Of a DNA stretch of 64,000 bases, positions 38,988-49,295 are shown in pieces. The translations under genes and the position numbers were made by a program. The notes beneath the pieces were generated by a model. The model did no database searches. It was given only the letters and a program-made list of their open reading frames with translations, and had not been told where the DNA came from. The stretch comes from Burkholderiales bacterium. GTDB lineage: Bacteria; Pseudomonadota; Gammaproteobacteria; Burkholderiales; Burkholderiaceae_C. Where the stretch lies: contig JAFKGD010000006.1 in NCBI GenBank assembly GCA_017307855.1, positions 1-64,000 of the forward strand, given 5' to 3'. Numbering within the stretch: the stretch's first letter is position 1; each line of letters begins with the position of its first letter.

Positions 38988-39680
38988 TCAGCCCGCGCCG
39001 TAGCGCTCGCGGTAGGCCAGCACGCGCTGGTGGTGGGCGCCGAACTCTGCGGCACCGCGCTGCGCCAGATACTGCAATAAATCTGCCAGCCTAGCAATCA
39101 CACAAACCTGCAGCCCCAGTTCGCGGCGGACATAGGCCACGGCGCTGTAAGGCACGTCCTGCCCGTTCTCGGTGGCCTTCTCCTGCCGGTCGAGCGCCAG
39201 CGCCACCGCATGCGGCGTGGCGCCCGCGCGCTCGATGATGGCGATGGATTCGCGCACCGCGGTGCCGGCCGACATCACATCGTCGACAATCATCACCCGC
39301 CCCGCCAGCGGCGCGCCCACCAGCGAGCCGCCCTCGCCATGGTCCTTGGCTTCCTTGCGGTTGTAGGCGAAAGGCACGTTGCGGCCCAGCCGTGCGAGCT
39401 CGATGGCCACGGCCGCCACCAGCGGTATGCCCTTGTAGGCGGGGCCGAACAGCATGTCGAATTCGATGCCGCTGTCCAGGATGCGGCGTGCATAGAATTG
39501 CGCCAGCCGCCCGAGCTTGCCGCCGTCGTCGAACAGGCCGGCATTGAAGAAATACGGCGACTGCCTTCCGGCCTTGGTCTTGAATTCGCCGAAGCGCAGC
39601 ACGCCGGCCTCGACGGAAAACTGCACGAAATCCTGGGCCAGCGGGTCTTGCGAGACCGGCTCCGCGCCTTCAACCGCCAT
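38988..39680 (-). CDS. pyrE: Orotate phosphoribosyltransferase
   Basis: PyrE converts orotate and PRPP to OMP in pyrimidine synthesis. The 230-residue protein has FKTKAGRQSPYFFNAG, GPAYKGIPLVAA, the flexible-loop Lys in YNRKEAKDHGEGG and the PRPP motif VMIVDDVMSAGTAVRES. An AAGGA ribosome site 8 nt upstream supports the ATG at 39680. That ATG shares bases with the ATG of the divergent xth gene (CCATGG), so the two 5' ends abut or overlap completely. Confidence 0.95.
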   Translation of the reverse strand: MAVEGAEPVSQDPLAQDFVQFSVEAGVLRFGEFKTKAGRQSPYFFNAGLFDDGGKLGRLAQFYARRILDSGIEFDMLFGPAYKGIPLVAAVAIELARLGRNVPFAYNRKEAKDHGEGGSLVGAPLAGRVMIVDDVMSAGTAVRESIAIIERAGATPHAVALALDRQEKATENGQDVPYSAVAYVRRELGLQVCVIARLADLLQYLAQRGAAEFGAHHQRVLAYRERYGAG

Positions 39681-40494
39681 GGGGACATCCTTGTTCAAAC
39701 TCACCAGCCTCAACCTCAACGGCATCCGTTCCGCCGCCACCAAGGGCGTGGTCCAGTGGGTCGAGGGACACGCGCCGGATTGTATTTGCGTGCAGGAGAT
39801 CAAGGCGCAGGCCGCCGACATCGCGGGCAAGTTCGAGGACCTGGCCGGCATGAAGGGCCACTTCCACTTCGCCGAAAAGAAGGGCTACTCGGGCGTGGGC
39901 GTCTATAGCCGCCACGAGCCCAGCGACGTGGTGATCGGCTGGGGCGACACCGAATTCGATGCCGAGGGCCGCTACCTGGAGCTGCGCTTCGACACCCCGA
40001 AGCGCAAGCTCTCCATCATCAGCTGCTATTTCCCCAGCGGCTCGTCGGGCGAAGAGCGGCAACTGGCCAAGTTCCGCTTCCTGGCCGGATTCTTTCCCTA
40101 CCTCGTCCAGCTCAAGACCACGCGCGAATTCGTGCTGTGCGGTGACATCAACATCGCGCACCAGGAGAAAGACCTCAAGAACTGGCGCAGCAACCAGAAG
40201 AACAGCGGTTTCCTGCCCGAGGAACGTGCGTGGATGACAAAACTGTTGGACACAAGCGGCCCGGGCTGCGGCCTGGTGGACGTTTATCGTCAGCTCCAGC
40301 CCGACACCACCGACGCCTGCTACACATGGTGGAGCAACCGTGGCCAGGCCTATGCCAACAACGTGGGCTGGCGTCTGGACTACCACCTGGCCACCCCGGC
40401 GATCGCCGCGCTGGCACGCACCGAATCGATCTACAAGGACGTGAAGTTCTCCGATCACGCGCCGATCACGGTCGACTACGACTTCACGCTTTGA
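39679..40494 (+). CDS. xth: Exodeoxyribonuclease III (AP endonuclease family)
   Basis: A DNA repair 3'-exonuclease and apurinic-site endonuclease of about 271 residues. Family motifs include LTSLNLNGIRSA at the start, CVQEIKAQ with the metal-binding Glu, CGDINIAHQEKDL, WWSNRG-QAYANNVGWRLDYHL and the C-terminal SDHAPITVDY. The ATG at 39679 overlaps the pyrE start codon. A TTG at 39691, giving the N-terminus FKLTSLNLNG, is an equally good start on alignment grounds and would avoid the overlap. Confidence 0.92.
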   Translation: MGTSLFKLTSLNLNGIRSAATKGVVQWVEGHAPDCICVQEIKAQAADIAGKFEDLAGMKGHFHFAEKKGYSGVGVYSRHEPSDVVIGWGDTEFDAEGRYLELRFDTPKRKLSIISCYFPSGSSGEERQLAKFRFLAGFFPYLVQLKTTREFVLCGDINIAHQEKDLKNWRSNQKNSGFLPEERAWMTKLLDTSGPGCGLVDVYRQLQPDTTDACYTWWSNRGQAYANNVGWRLDYHLATPAIAALARTESIYKDVKFSDHAPITVDYDFTL

Positions 40495-40665
40495 CAGCAG
40501 CGGCTTCGCACGCCGTTGACTCCACTGCGTGCACGATCTCGCCGTTGCCGCGTGGTCTTGCGGAGGGTGCGCCAACGCGATTCTTACCCTGCGTAACGGG
40601 TTGAATCCTAAAGTTGTCGTTCGCGCTTGCGGCCTACACTCGGTTTTCCCGAGACAGGATTCCCC

Positions 40666-42415
<1,750 letters not shown>

Positions 42416-42420
42416 CCCCC

Positions 42421-42490
42421 CCCTCTCGCGCACTGCGTGTCGCGCGAATCCCCCCTCAAGGGGGCGCACCCAGCGGCCCGGCAATGCCGG
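42421..42490. repeat. Dispersed repeat, copy C (shortened)
   Basis: Lies between frmA and fghA, starting right after frmA. It has the core CACTGCGTGT (42431-42440), a CCCCC-TCAA-GGGGG hairpin (42451-42464) and a short CCGGC/GCCGG stem (42478-42490). The third hairpin of copies A and B is missing. Confidence 0.65.
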
Positions 42491-42553
42491 TTCCGCAGGT
42501 GCCCTGGATTGAGGTGGTGCGGGTTCCGGCAGTGCACTCACAAGGAAATTCTC

Positions 42554-43387
42554 ATGGAACGCGTCGAATCGCACGCCAGCTTCGGTGGCCGGCAGGAGGT
42601 GTGGAGGCACGCCTCGACCACGCTGAACTGCGAAATGAAGTTCGCCGTGTACCTGCCGGCGCAGGCGCTGGCCGGTGAACGCTGCCCGGTGCTGTACTGG
42701 CTCTCGGGCCTGACCTGCACCGAGCAGAACTTCATCACCAAGGCCGGCGCGCAGGAACATGCGGCGCGCCACGGCCTCATCGTCGTCGCACCCGACACCA
42801 GCCCGCGTGGCGAAGGCGTGCCCAACGACGAGGCCTACGACCTGGGCCAGGGCGCGGGCTTCTACCTCAATGCCACACAGGCGCCGTGGGCCGCGCATTT
42901 CCGCATGCAGGACTACGTGGGCGACGAACTGCCGACGCTGATCGAGACGCACTTTCCGACGACGGACGCGCGCGGCATTTCGGGCCATTCGATGGGCGGC
43001 CACGGCGCGCTCGTCACTGCGCTGCGCCGGCCGGGTCGCTACCGGAGCGTGTCGGCGTTCTCTCCCATCGTCGCGCCCACGCAGGTGCCGTGGGGCGAGA
43101 AGGCCTTCACGGCCTATCTGGGCGCGGACCGCGCCGCGTGGACGGAGTGGGATGCCGTCGAACTGGTGAAGACCGCCGCCGAGCGCCTGCCGCTGCTGGT
43201 GGATCAGGGCGACGCCGACGAATTCCTCGCAAAGCAACTGCGGCCCGAATTGCTGAAGGCCGTTTGCGCGGCCTCGGGCCATCCGCTCACGCTACGACTG
43301 CAGCCAGGCCACGACCACAGCTACTACTTCATCGCAAGCTTTCTGGGCGATCACTTCGCCCATCACGCGGCAGCGCTGCGCGCCTGA
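42554..43387 (+). CDS. fghA: S-formylglutathione hydrolase
   Basis: FghA (FrmB) hydrolyses S-formylglutathione to formate and glutathione, the second step of glutathione-dependent formaldehyde oxidation. The 277-residue esterase-D-type protein has nucleophile Ser146 in GISGHSMGGHGA, an acidic residue in DQGDADEF and His in QPGHDHSYYF. It also shows SGLTCTEQNFITKAG. It is 138 nt after frmA on the same strand; the repeat element sits between the two. Confidence 0.95.
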   Translation: MERVESHASFGGRQEVWRHASTTLNCEMKFAVYLPAQALAGERCPVLYWLSGLTCTEQNFITKAGAQEHAARHGLIVVAPDTSPRGEGVPNDEAYDLGQGAGFYLNATQAPWAAHFRMQDYVGDELPTLIETHFPTTDARGISGHSMGGHGALVTALRRPGRYRSVSAFSPIVAPTQVPWGEKAFTAYLGADRAAWTEWDAVELVKTAAERLPLLVDQGDADEFLAKQLRPELLKAVCAASGHPLTLRLQPGHDHSYYFIASFLGDHFAHHAAALRA

Positions 43388-43450
43388 GTGAGCACCCGCG
43401 GTTCGCGCAGCCGCCTTTGCAGTGCCACTACGTGCCGAACCAGCACGGGA

Positions 43451-44293
43451 TCAGCGTTTGCGGGCCGCCTCGTACAGCCCCTGCACGCGCGGCACATTGG
43501 ACTGTAGTTGCGCGATGCGCTGCGGACCGCTCGGGTGGGTGGAGAGGAAGCTCGCGCCGTTGTTGCCGCTAGCCTGGCCCATCTTCTGCCAGAGCGAGAC
43601 GGACGACTGCGGATCGTAGGCCGCGCGCGCGGCCAGCTCGAGCCCCACCAGATCGGCGTCACTCTCGTCGTCACGGCTGAACTTCAGCGTGAGCAGCTGC
43701 GTGCCCAGGTTGGCCGCCACGTCGCCCAGCTGGCCGAGGCCCAGCAACTGCGCTCCAATGGACAGCAGCGCGCCCGTGCCCTGGCTCTTGGCGATGCGTG
43801 CGCGCGCATGCTCGCGCAGCGCATGGGCCATCTCGTGGCCCATCACCATGGCGGTCTCGTCGTCGGTGAGCTTGAGCTGGTCGAGGATGCCGGTGTAGAA
43901 GGCGATCTTGCCGCCAGGCATGCAGAAGGCGTTGATTTGCTTGCTGCCGATCAGGTTGACTTCCCACTGCCAGTTGGCTGCGCGGCTGTTCCACGTGTTG
44001 GTGTAGGGGATGATGCGCTGCGCGATGCTTCGCAGGCGCACCAGCTGCGGATGGTTGGCCGGCGCGAGTGCGCCCTTGGACTTGGCCTCCTGCATCATCT
44101 CGCCATACTGCTGGCGCGATGCGGTTTCCAGCTCCTCGGCAGGCACCAGCTTGCGCAGCTCGGATGACTGGCCGACGTTGACTTGCCCGATCGCCGCCTC
44201 ACCCGCCAGCGCACCGCCAGCCAGCAGGAATGCACGTCGGGCCTGCCAGGGCCCATGGACAGAGGATTGTTTGGCGGCGCAGAAGATGCACAT
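43451..44293 (-). CDS. M48-family metallopeptidase
   Basis: A zinc endopeptidase of 280 residues, with H153-E-M-A-H157 (MGHEMAHALR) and the downstream glutamate in RDDESDADLVG. The N-terminus is unusual: CIFCAAKQ, then a basic ARRAFLLAGGALAGEAA that may be a signal or anchor segment, so it is probably periplasmic or membrane-bound, like LoiP/BepA-type proteases. The ATG at 44293 lies exactly where transcription from a TATTAT -10 (44300-44305, minus strand) would begin, so it may be leaderless. An alternative ATG at 44326 overlaps the ampG start. Confidence 0.87.
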   Translation of the reverse strand: MCIFCAAKQSSVHGPWQARRAFLLAGGALAGEAAIGQVNVGQSSELRKLVPAEELETASRQQYGEMMQEAKSKGALAPANHPQLVRLRSIAQRIIPYTNTWNSRAANWQWEVNLIGSKQINAFCMPGGKIAFYTGILDQLKLTDDETAMVMGHEMAHALREHARARIAKSQGTGALLSIGAQLLGLGQLGDVAANLGTQLLTLKFSRDDESDADLVGLELAARAAYDPQSSVSLWQKMGQASGNNGASFLSTHPSGPQRIAQLQSNVPRVQGLYEAARKR

Positions 44294-44324
44294 GCGCGAA
44301 TAATAGTCAGAAACCGTTTCCTCC

Positions 44325-45686
44325 ATGTCAGACAACTCCTCCGTCCCGCGTGCGGCCCCAGCCGCCGCCACGCCCCGCCGCCGCAGCTGGCGGGAATCCC
44401 TCGCCGTGTACCTGGAGCCCGGCAGCCTGCGCATGCTGGCGCTGGGCTTCTCGGCGGGGCTGCCGCTGTTGCTGGTGCTGGGTACGCTGAGCTTCCGCCT
44501 GCGCGAGGCCGGCATCGACCGCACCACCATCGGGTATCTCAGCTGGGTGGGCCTGGCCTACGCGTTCAAGTGGTGCTGGGCGCCGCTGGTGGACCGCATG
44601 CCGCTGCCGGTGCTTACACGCGTATTGGGCCGGCGGCGCAGCTGGCTGCTGGTGTCGCAGCTCGCCATCGCGGCCGGGCTGCTGGGCATGGCACAGGCCG
44701 ATCCGCGCGCGGGCCTGGATGTGCTGGTTCTGTGCGCGCTGGTGGTGGCCTTCGCTTCGGCCACGCAGGACATCGCGCTGGACGCCTTCCGCATCGAGTC
44801 CGCCGGCACCGACCGCCAGGCCGCACTGGCCGCGACCTACCAGACGGGCTACCGCCTGGCCATGATCTGGGCCGGCGCGGGCGTGCTGTGGGTAGCGGCA
44901 CGCCACGAGGTGGCCGACCTCGCCGGCTACCAGCAGCAGGCCTGGCAGGCCGCTTACTGGGCGATGGCCGCGTCGATGACCGTGGGCGTCGTCACCGTGC
45001 TCACCGTGCGCGAACCTGTGCGCGCCGCGCTGCCGCCGGCGCGCGGCGCTGCCGACTGGCTGCGCCAGGTGCTGGTGGAGCCTTTTGCCGACTTCCTGCG
45101 CCGCCATCGCTGGCACGCCGTGCTGCTGCTCGCGCTGATTGCGGTCTACCGCATCAGCGACGTGGTGATGGGCATCATGGCCAACCCGTTCTATGTGGAC
45201 ATGGGCTACACCAAGGACGAGGTGGCGGCCGTGAGCAAGGTGTTCGGTGTCATCATGACGCTGGCCGGCGCCTTCGTCGGCGGCGTGCTGTCGATGCGCT
45301 TCGGCGTGATGCGCATCCTGATGCTGGGCGCCGTCACCAGCGCGTTGAGCAACCTGCTGTTCGCCTGGCTCGGCAGCCACGGCCACGACGTACGGGCGCT
45401 GGTGCTCGTGGTGTCGGCCGACAACTTGGCAGGCGGCATCGCCTCGGCCGCCTTCATCGCCTATCTGTCGTCGCTGACCAACGTGCGCTATTCGGCGACG
45501 CAGTACGCGCTGTTCAGCTCGATGATGCTGCTGGCGCCCAAATGGCTGGCCGGCTTCTCGGGTGCGTTCGTCGACGCCTGGGGCTACACGCCGTTCTTTG
45601 TCGGCACCGCATTGCTGGGTCTGCCGGTGCTGCTGCTTGTGGCCCTGGCGTCACGAGTGCGGATCGCCACCGACGGCGGACGGTGA
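44325..45686 (+). CDS. ampG: AmpG-type muropeptide permease (MFS)
   Basis: AmpG imports anhydro-muropeptides from the periplasm for cell-wall recycling and controls AmpC induction. The 453-residue protein has about 12 transmembrane helices. Recognisable AmpG sequence includes LGFSAGLPLLLVLGTLSFRL, WAPLVDRM, FASATQDIALDAFRIE, YRISDVVMGIMANPFYVDMG and SSLTNVRYSATQYALFSS. It is divergent from the M48 protease gene with only 31 nt between start codons, in an AT-rich patch that must hold both promoters. Confidence 0.93.
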   Translation: MSDNSSVPRAAPAAATPRRRSWRESLAVYLEPGSLRMLALGFSAGLPLLLVLGTLSFRLREAGIDRTTIGYLSWVGLAYAFKWCWAPLVDRMPLPVLTRVLGRRRSWLLVSQLAIAAGLLGMAQADPRAGLDVLVLCALVVAFASATQDIALDAFRIESAGTDRQAALAATYQTGYRLAMIWAGAGVLWVAARHEVADLAGYQQQAWQAAYWAMAASMTVGVVTVLTVREPVRAALPPARGAADWLRQVLVEPFADFLRRHRWHAVLLLALIAVYRISDVVMGIMANPFYVDMGYTKDEVAAVSKVFGVIMTLAGAFVGGVLSMRFGVMRILMLGAVTSALSNLLFAWLGSHGHDVRALVLVVSADNLAGGIASAAFIAYLSSLTNVRYSATQYALFSSMMLLAPKWLAGFSGAFVDAWGYTPFFVGTALLGLPVLLLVALASRVRIATDGGR

Positions 45687-45800
45687 AGCCCTGCCACGTC
45701 TGTTTACCTTTCTTTACGCCGTATTCAAGCGGGGGCGATGCAACCGGGCGACGATGTGTTCATCGGCGCACCGCGCCGGCCCTCTTTGCGGATTGACACC

Positions 45801-46514
45801 ATGACCTCTCCCCAACTGCTGATGATCGAGGACGATGCGCGTCTGGCCCAGATGGTGGGCGAGTACCTCACGCAGTCGGGTTTCGGCTTCCATCACGTGG
45901 GCGATGGCCAGGGTGGACTGGCGCGCATGGCGGAGCAGGCCCCCGATCTCGTCATCCTTGACCTCATGCTGCCTGACATCGACGGGCTCGAGGTCTGCCG
46001 CCGCATCCGTGCGTTGCCGGGCCCCGCGGCTCGCGTGCCGGTGCTGATGCTCACGGCCAAGGGCGATCCGATGGACCGCATCATCGGGCTGGAACTGGGC
46101 GCCGACGACTACCTGCCCAAGCCATTCGAGCCACGCGAGCTGCTGGCGCGCATCCGCGCCATCCTGCGCCGCCGTGGCGACGACGCCGCTCCGGCCGCTA
46201 CCGCGCCCGCATTGCGCTTCGGCTCCCTCGAGATCGACCGCGATGCGCGCACCGTGACCGTGGGCGGCCGCGTGGCCGAACTCACCTCGTACCAGTTCGA
46301 CCTGCTGGTGGCCCTGGCCGAGCGCGCCGGCCGTGTGCTGACGCGCGATCAGATCATGGAAGCCGTGCGCGGCCGCGAACTCGAAGCCTTCGACCGTTCC
46401 ATCGACGTTCACATGGGCCGCATCCGCGCGGCCATCGAGGCCGATGCGAAAGCGCCCAAGCGCATCCTGACGGTGCGCGGCGTGGGCTATGTCTTCGCCA
46501 AACAGCAAGACTGA
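45801..46514 (+). CDS. OmpR/PhoB-family response regulator
   Basis: A two-component response regulator of 237 residues. The receiver domain has the acidic pair Asp11-Asp12, phosphoacceptor Asp54 in VILDLMLPDIDG and Lys107 in YLPKPFEP. A winged-helix DNA-binding domain follows (ALRFGSLEIDRDARTV, LTSYQFDLLVALAERAGRVL, IDVHMGRIRAAIE, TVRGVGYVFA). It resembles the RstA/CpxR branch. The start at 45801 fits the family; an upstream in-frame ATG at 45738 with GGGGGCG would add 21 residues. The sensor kinase follows after a repeat. Confidence 0.92.
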   Translation: MTSPQLLMIEDDARLAQMVGEYLTQSGFGFHHVGDGQGGLARMAEQAPDLVILDLMLPDIDGLEVCRRIRALPGPAARVPVLMLTAKGDPMDRIIGLELGADDYLPKPFEPRELLARIRAILRRRGDDAAPAATAPALRFGSLEIDRDARTVTVGGRVAELTSYQFDLLVALAERAGRVLTRDQIMEAVRGRELEAFDRSIDVHMGRIRAAIEADAKAPKRILTVRGVGYVFAKQQD

Positions 46515-46520
46515 AAAGCA

Positions 46521-46632
46521 TGAGCCCCCACGTTCGCGCACTGCGTGTCGCTCTCTGCCCCCCGAGGGGGCCTTCGCGCCTAGCGCGGGCACATCCCGCG
46601 CGGCCCGTCCTGCGTACGGGGCGCTCATAGGC
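46521..46632. repeat. Dispersed repeat, copy D
   Basis: Occupies most of the gap between the response regulator and histidine kinase. It has the core CACTGCGTGT (46539-46548) and a CCCCCC/GGGGG hairpin (46558-46570). The second stem is a different sequence, GCGCGGG/CCCGCGC (46583-46601). A third, shorter inverted repeat follows near 46604-46620. Confidence 0.7.
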
Positions 46633-46637
46633 TGCCC

Positions 46638-47834
46638 ATGCCCTCCAATCCGTTTTCGCGTCGCCTGTACCTGCGCATCTGGCTGGCCATTGCCGGCGGC
46701 TTGCTGGTGCTCACGCTGGTGATCGGCTGGGCCTGGCGTATCACGGCCGATTCGATCCGGCCCGGGCCGCAGTCGCCGCCGCGCGAAGTGGTCATCCGCG
46801 ACGCGAGCGGCACCATCCTCAGCACGGGCACGGCCCGTGCCACGCGTCCGCCCGGCAACGAGGGGCTGGAGTTCGTGGTCAACCTCACGGACGGCGAGAC
46901 CCTGCATCTCACCTTGCCGCCACGCCCCAACCGCCGGCCCGCGCCGCCTTTCTGGGCTCGCGAGCCATTCGGCTTCGCCTGGCTGCTGGCGCTGGTGGGC
47001 GTGGCCGTCACCATCGGCGTCTATCCGGTGGTGCGCCGCCTCACGCAGCGGCTGGAGACGCTGCAAAGCGGCGTGAAGCGCTGGGGCGCGGGCGACCTGT
47101 CGGTGCGCGTTCCGGTGGCGGGGCACGACGAAGTGGCCGACCTGTCCAACCGCTTCAACGACGCGGCCGAGCAGATCGAGCGGCTCGTCGCCTCCCACAA
47201 GACGCTGCTGGCCAACGCCTCGCACGAGTTGCGCTCGCCGCTCACGCGCATCCGCATGAGCCTGGAGCTCATGGGCGCGCAGCCCTCGCAGGCCGCGCGC
47301 GACGAGATCGCGCGTTCCATCGCCGAACTCGACCAGCTCATCGGCGAGATCCTGCTGGCCAGCCGCCTGGACTCTCGCGAGGCCGACATGGGCACGCTGG
47401 AAGCGGTCGATCTCACCGGTCTGGCGGCCGAAGAATGCGCGCGGGCCGATGCCGAGCTTCAGGCGGCGGGCGGCACGGTCATCGTGCAGGGCGTGCCGCG
47501 CCTGCTGCGCCGCGTGATCCGCAACCTGCTGGAGAACGCCCGCCGCTACAGCACGGGCGAAATCACGGTAACGATTCGCCAGCAGGGGCCGCGCGTCGCG
47601 CTGGCTGTCGCGGACCATGGCCCGGGCGTTCCGCCGGAACAGCGCGAACGCATCTTCGAGCCCTTCTACCGCCTGCCCGGCGCCAGCGAGCGCGACGGCG
47701 GCGTCGGGCTGGGCCTGGCGCTGGTCAAATCGATCGTCGTTCGCCATGGCGGCCACGTGCGCTGCGAGGCCAACGACGGCGGCGGTGCACGTTTCGTGGT
47801 TGATCTGCCAGTTCAGAGCACGCCCGCAGCGTGA
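46638..47834 (+). CDS. Membrane sensor histidine kinase
   Basis: The partner kinase of the upstream regulator (398 residues). Two transmembrane helices (about residues 11-32 and 112-131) enclose an 80-residue periplasmic sensor region rich in Pro and Arg. HAMP follows (VVRRLTQRLETLQ), then the H-box ANASHELRSPLTRIRMSLEL with His196, N-box NLLENARRYS, G1 DHGPGVPP and G2 GVGLGLALVKSIV. The layout resembles RstB or QseC. The stimulus is unknown. Confidence 0.92.
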   Translation: MPSNPFSRRLYLRIWLAIAGGLLVLTLVIGWAWRITADSIRPGPQSPPREVVIRDASGTILSTGTARATRPPGNEGLEFVVNLTDGETLHLTLPPRPNRRPAPPFWAREPFGFAWLLALVGVAVTIGVYPVVRRLTQRLETLQSGVKRWGAGDLSVRVPVAGHDEVADLSNRFNDAAEQIERLVASHKTLLANASHELRSPLTRIRMSLELMGAQPSQAARDEIARSIAELDQLIGEILLASRLDSREADMGTLEAVDLTGLAAEECARADAELQAAGGTVIVQGVPRLLRRVIRNLLENARRYSTGEITVTIRQQGPRVALAVADHGPGVPPEQRERIFEPFYRLPGASERDGGVGLGLALVKSIVVRHGGHVRCEANDGGGARFVVDLPVQSTPAA

Positions 47835-47994
47835 CGTTTTTCACGGCTTTGCCGCCCGACCTGTCTCGATCGTGGTGCGATCCCCCATTCAAGGGATGTC
47901 GCCCCCTTCAAATGGCCGTAGATTCGGGCTGTCTGCTGTCACCACATCACCGAATACAGAACTCCCAACGACGTCCTGCAAAGGACTTTGACAG

Positions 47995-48018
47995 GCCGCC
48001 GCGAGGCGGCTTTTTTTT
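47995..48018 (+). terminator. Intrinsic terminator after the two-component genes
   Basis: Stem GCCGCC/GGCGGC with a GCGA tetraloop and eight uridines, on the plus strand 160 nt past the kinase stop. A second hairpin GTCCT-GCAA-AGGAC lies just before it (about 47972-47985). It may end the two-component transcript or a small RNA in the 47835-47994 gap. Confidence 0.75.
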
Positions 48019-48065
48019 GGGAAGCACAAGACCTCGCTACGATGGCAGCCGTTCGCCGAGCTTCC

Positions 48066-49295
48066 ATGCACCTGCCCGATTACTTCCGCACCCCTTTGCC
48101 CCGTCTGGATCTCGCCGCGCGCTGGCTGGCAGTTATCTGGGTCTTCGTGATTCCTCTCTCCACTGCGGCCAATAGCCTGACCCGAGCCTTGCTTCTGCTT
48201 GCATGGGTCATGGCCGGTGGCTTCGTCGTACGGTGGCACTCCGTGAGGAGTCAGCCTCTGGCGTGGGTTTCCGTGGCTTTTTTTGCCTGGATCGTGGTCG
48301 GAGCAACCTATACCAGCGCCGATGGCACGGCCGTCCTGGACCACCTGTCGAAATATTCGAAGCTGCTGTTCCTGCCCTTGATGCTCTCGCTGCTTCAGGA
48401 ACGACCATGGCGCACAAGAGCGCTGAATGCTTTTGTCTGTGCCATGACGATCACGCTGCTGGCGTCTATGCTGCACGTGGCGTGGGCCTTTCCTGGGGCC
48501 AAGGCGACGCAGGACAATGCCGCCGGCAATCACTACATCTTCACCAACTACATCCAGCAGAACGTGATGATGTCGCTGTTTGCATTGGTGTGCCTGGTGC
48601 GTGCGCGCTGGCCCGCATCGCCCGGCCGTCGCTGGATGTGGCTGGCACTTGCCGCTTTGGCCATTCTGAATATTGCGGTCTTCGTCGGTGGCCGAACCGG
48701 CTACCTGACCTTGGGGGCCTGCCTGCTGGTGTTCGCCATGACTTCAACACCAATGCGATGGCGGCTGCCGGCCCTGGCAGCGGTCGCGGGGCTAGCGGTG
48801 TTGCTCTACGCCATCTCGCCACAGGCTCAGCGACGCGTCGACCAAGTGGCCTCCGAAGTGCAATCCCGAGCCGAAGATGGCACGACCACGTCCAGCGGCC
48901 TGCGCATGGGTTTTTGGACGGGCTCCCTGCGGTTGATTGCGATACACCCCGCACTGGGCACCGGCACGGCGAGTTACCAGCAGGAGTTCTGCCGGGCCAT
49001 GAGCCCGCAGTGGTGCGGCCTTGCAGCGAATGGGCATCCACACAACCAGCCGCTGCACTCATGGGTGGAAAACGGCTTCCCCGGCTTCCTGCTCGCCTGC
49101 CTTCTGATCGCGCTGCCAGCGTGGCTTGGACGCACGGCCCCTGCGCCTGAACGACTCATGTTGTTCGGTGTCTCGGCCGCCTTCCTCGTGCACAGCCTGC
49201 TCAACGCTTCAATCTTTCACATCGAGGGCTACTTCTTTCTCACGCTGCTGGCGGCAACGTTGCCTGCCGTGAGCGGCAAAGCCCGTGAAGACTAG
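48066..49295 (+). CDS. O-antigen ligase family protein
   Basis: A 409-residue polytopic membrane protein with about ten helices and the Wzy_C-type region. The long periplasmic loop holds NGHPHNQPLHSWVENGFPG, the His-containing motif shared by WaaL ligases and Wzy-type polymerases. It probably ligates O-antigen or another glycan to lipid A core. A TACGAT -10 (48038-48043) precedes the ATG at 48066; a longer start at 48042 is possible. The stop codon overlaps that of the convergent glycosyltransferase (shared CTAG). Confidence 0.87.
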   Translation: MHLPDYFRTPLPRLDLAARWLAVIWVFVIPLSTAANSLTRALLLLAWVMAGGFVVRWHSVRSQPLAWVSVAFFAWIVVGATYTSADGTAVLDHLSKYSKLLFLPLMLSLLQERPWRTRALNAFVCAMTITLLASMLHVAWAFPGAKATQDNAAGNHYIFTNYIQQNVMMSLFALVCLVRARWPASPGRRWMWLALAALAILNIAVFVGGRTGYLTLGACLLVFAMTSTPMRWRLPALAAVAGLAVLLYAISPQAQRRVDQVASEVQSRAEDGTTTSSGLRMGFWTGSLRLIAIHPALGTGTASYQQEFCRAMSPQWCGLAANGHPHNQPLHSWVENGFPGFLLACLLIALPAWLGRTAPAPERLMLFGVSAAFLVHSLLNASIFHIEGYFFLTLLAATLPAVSGKARED

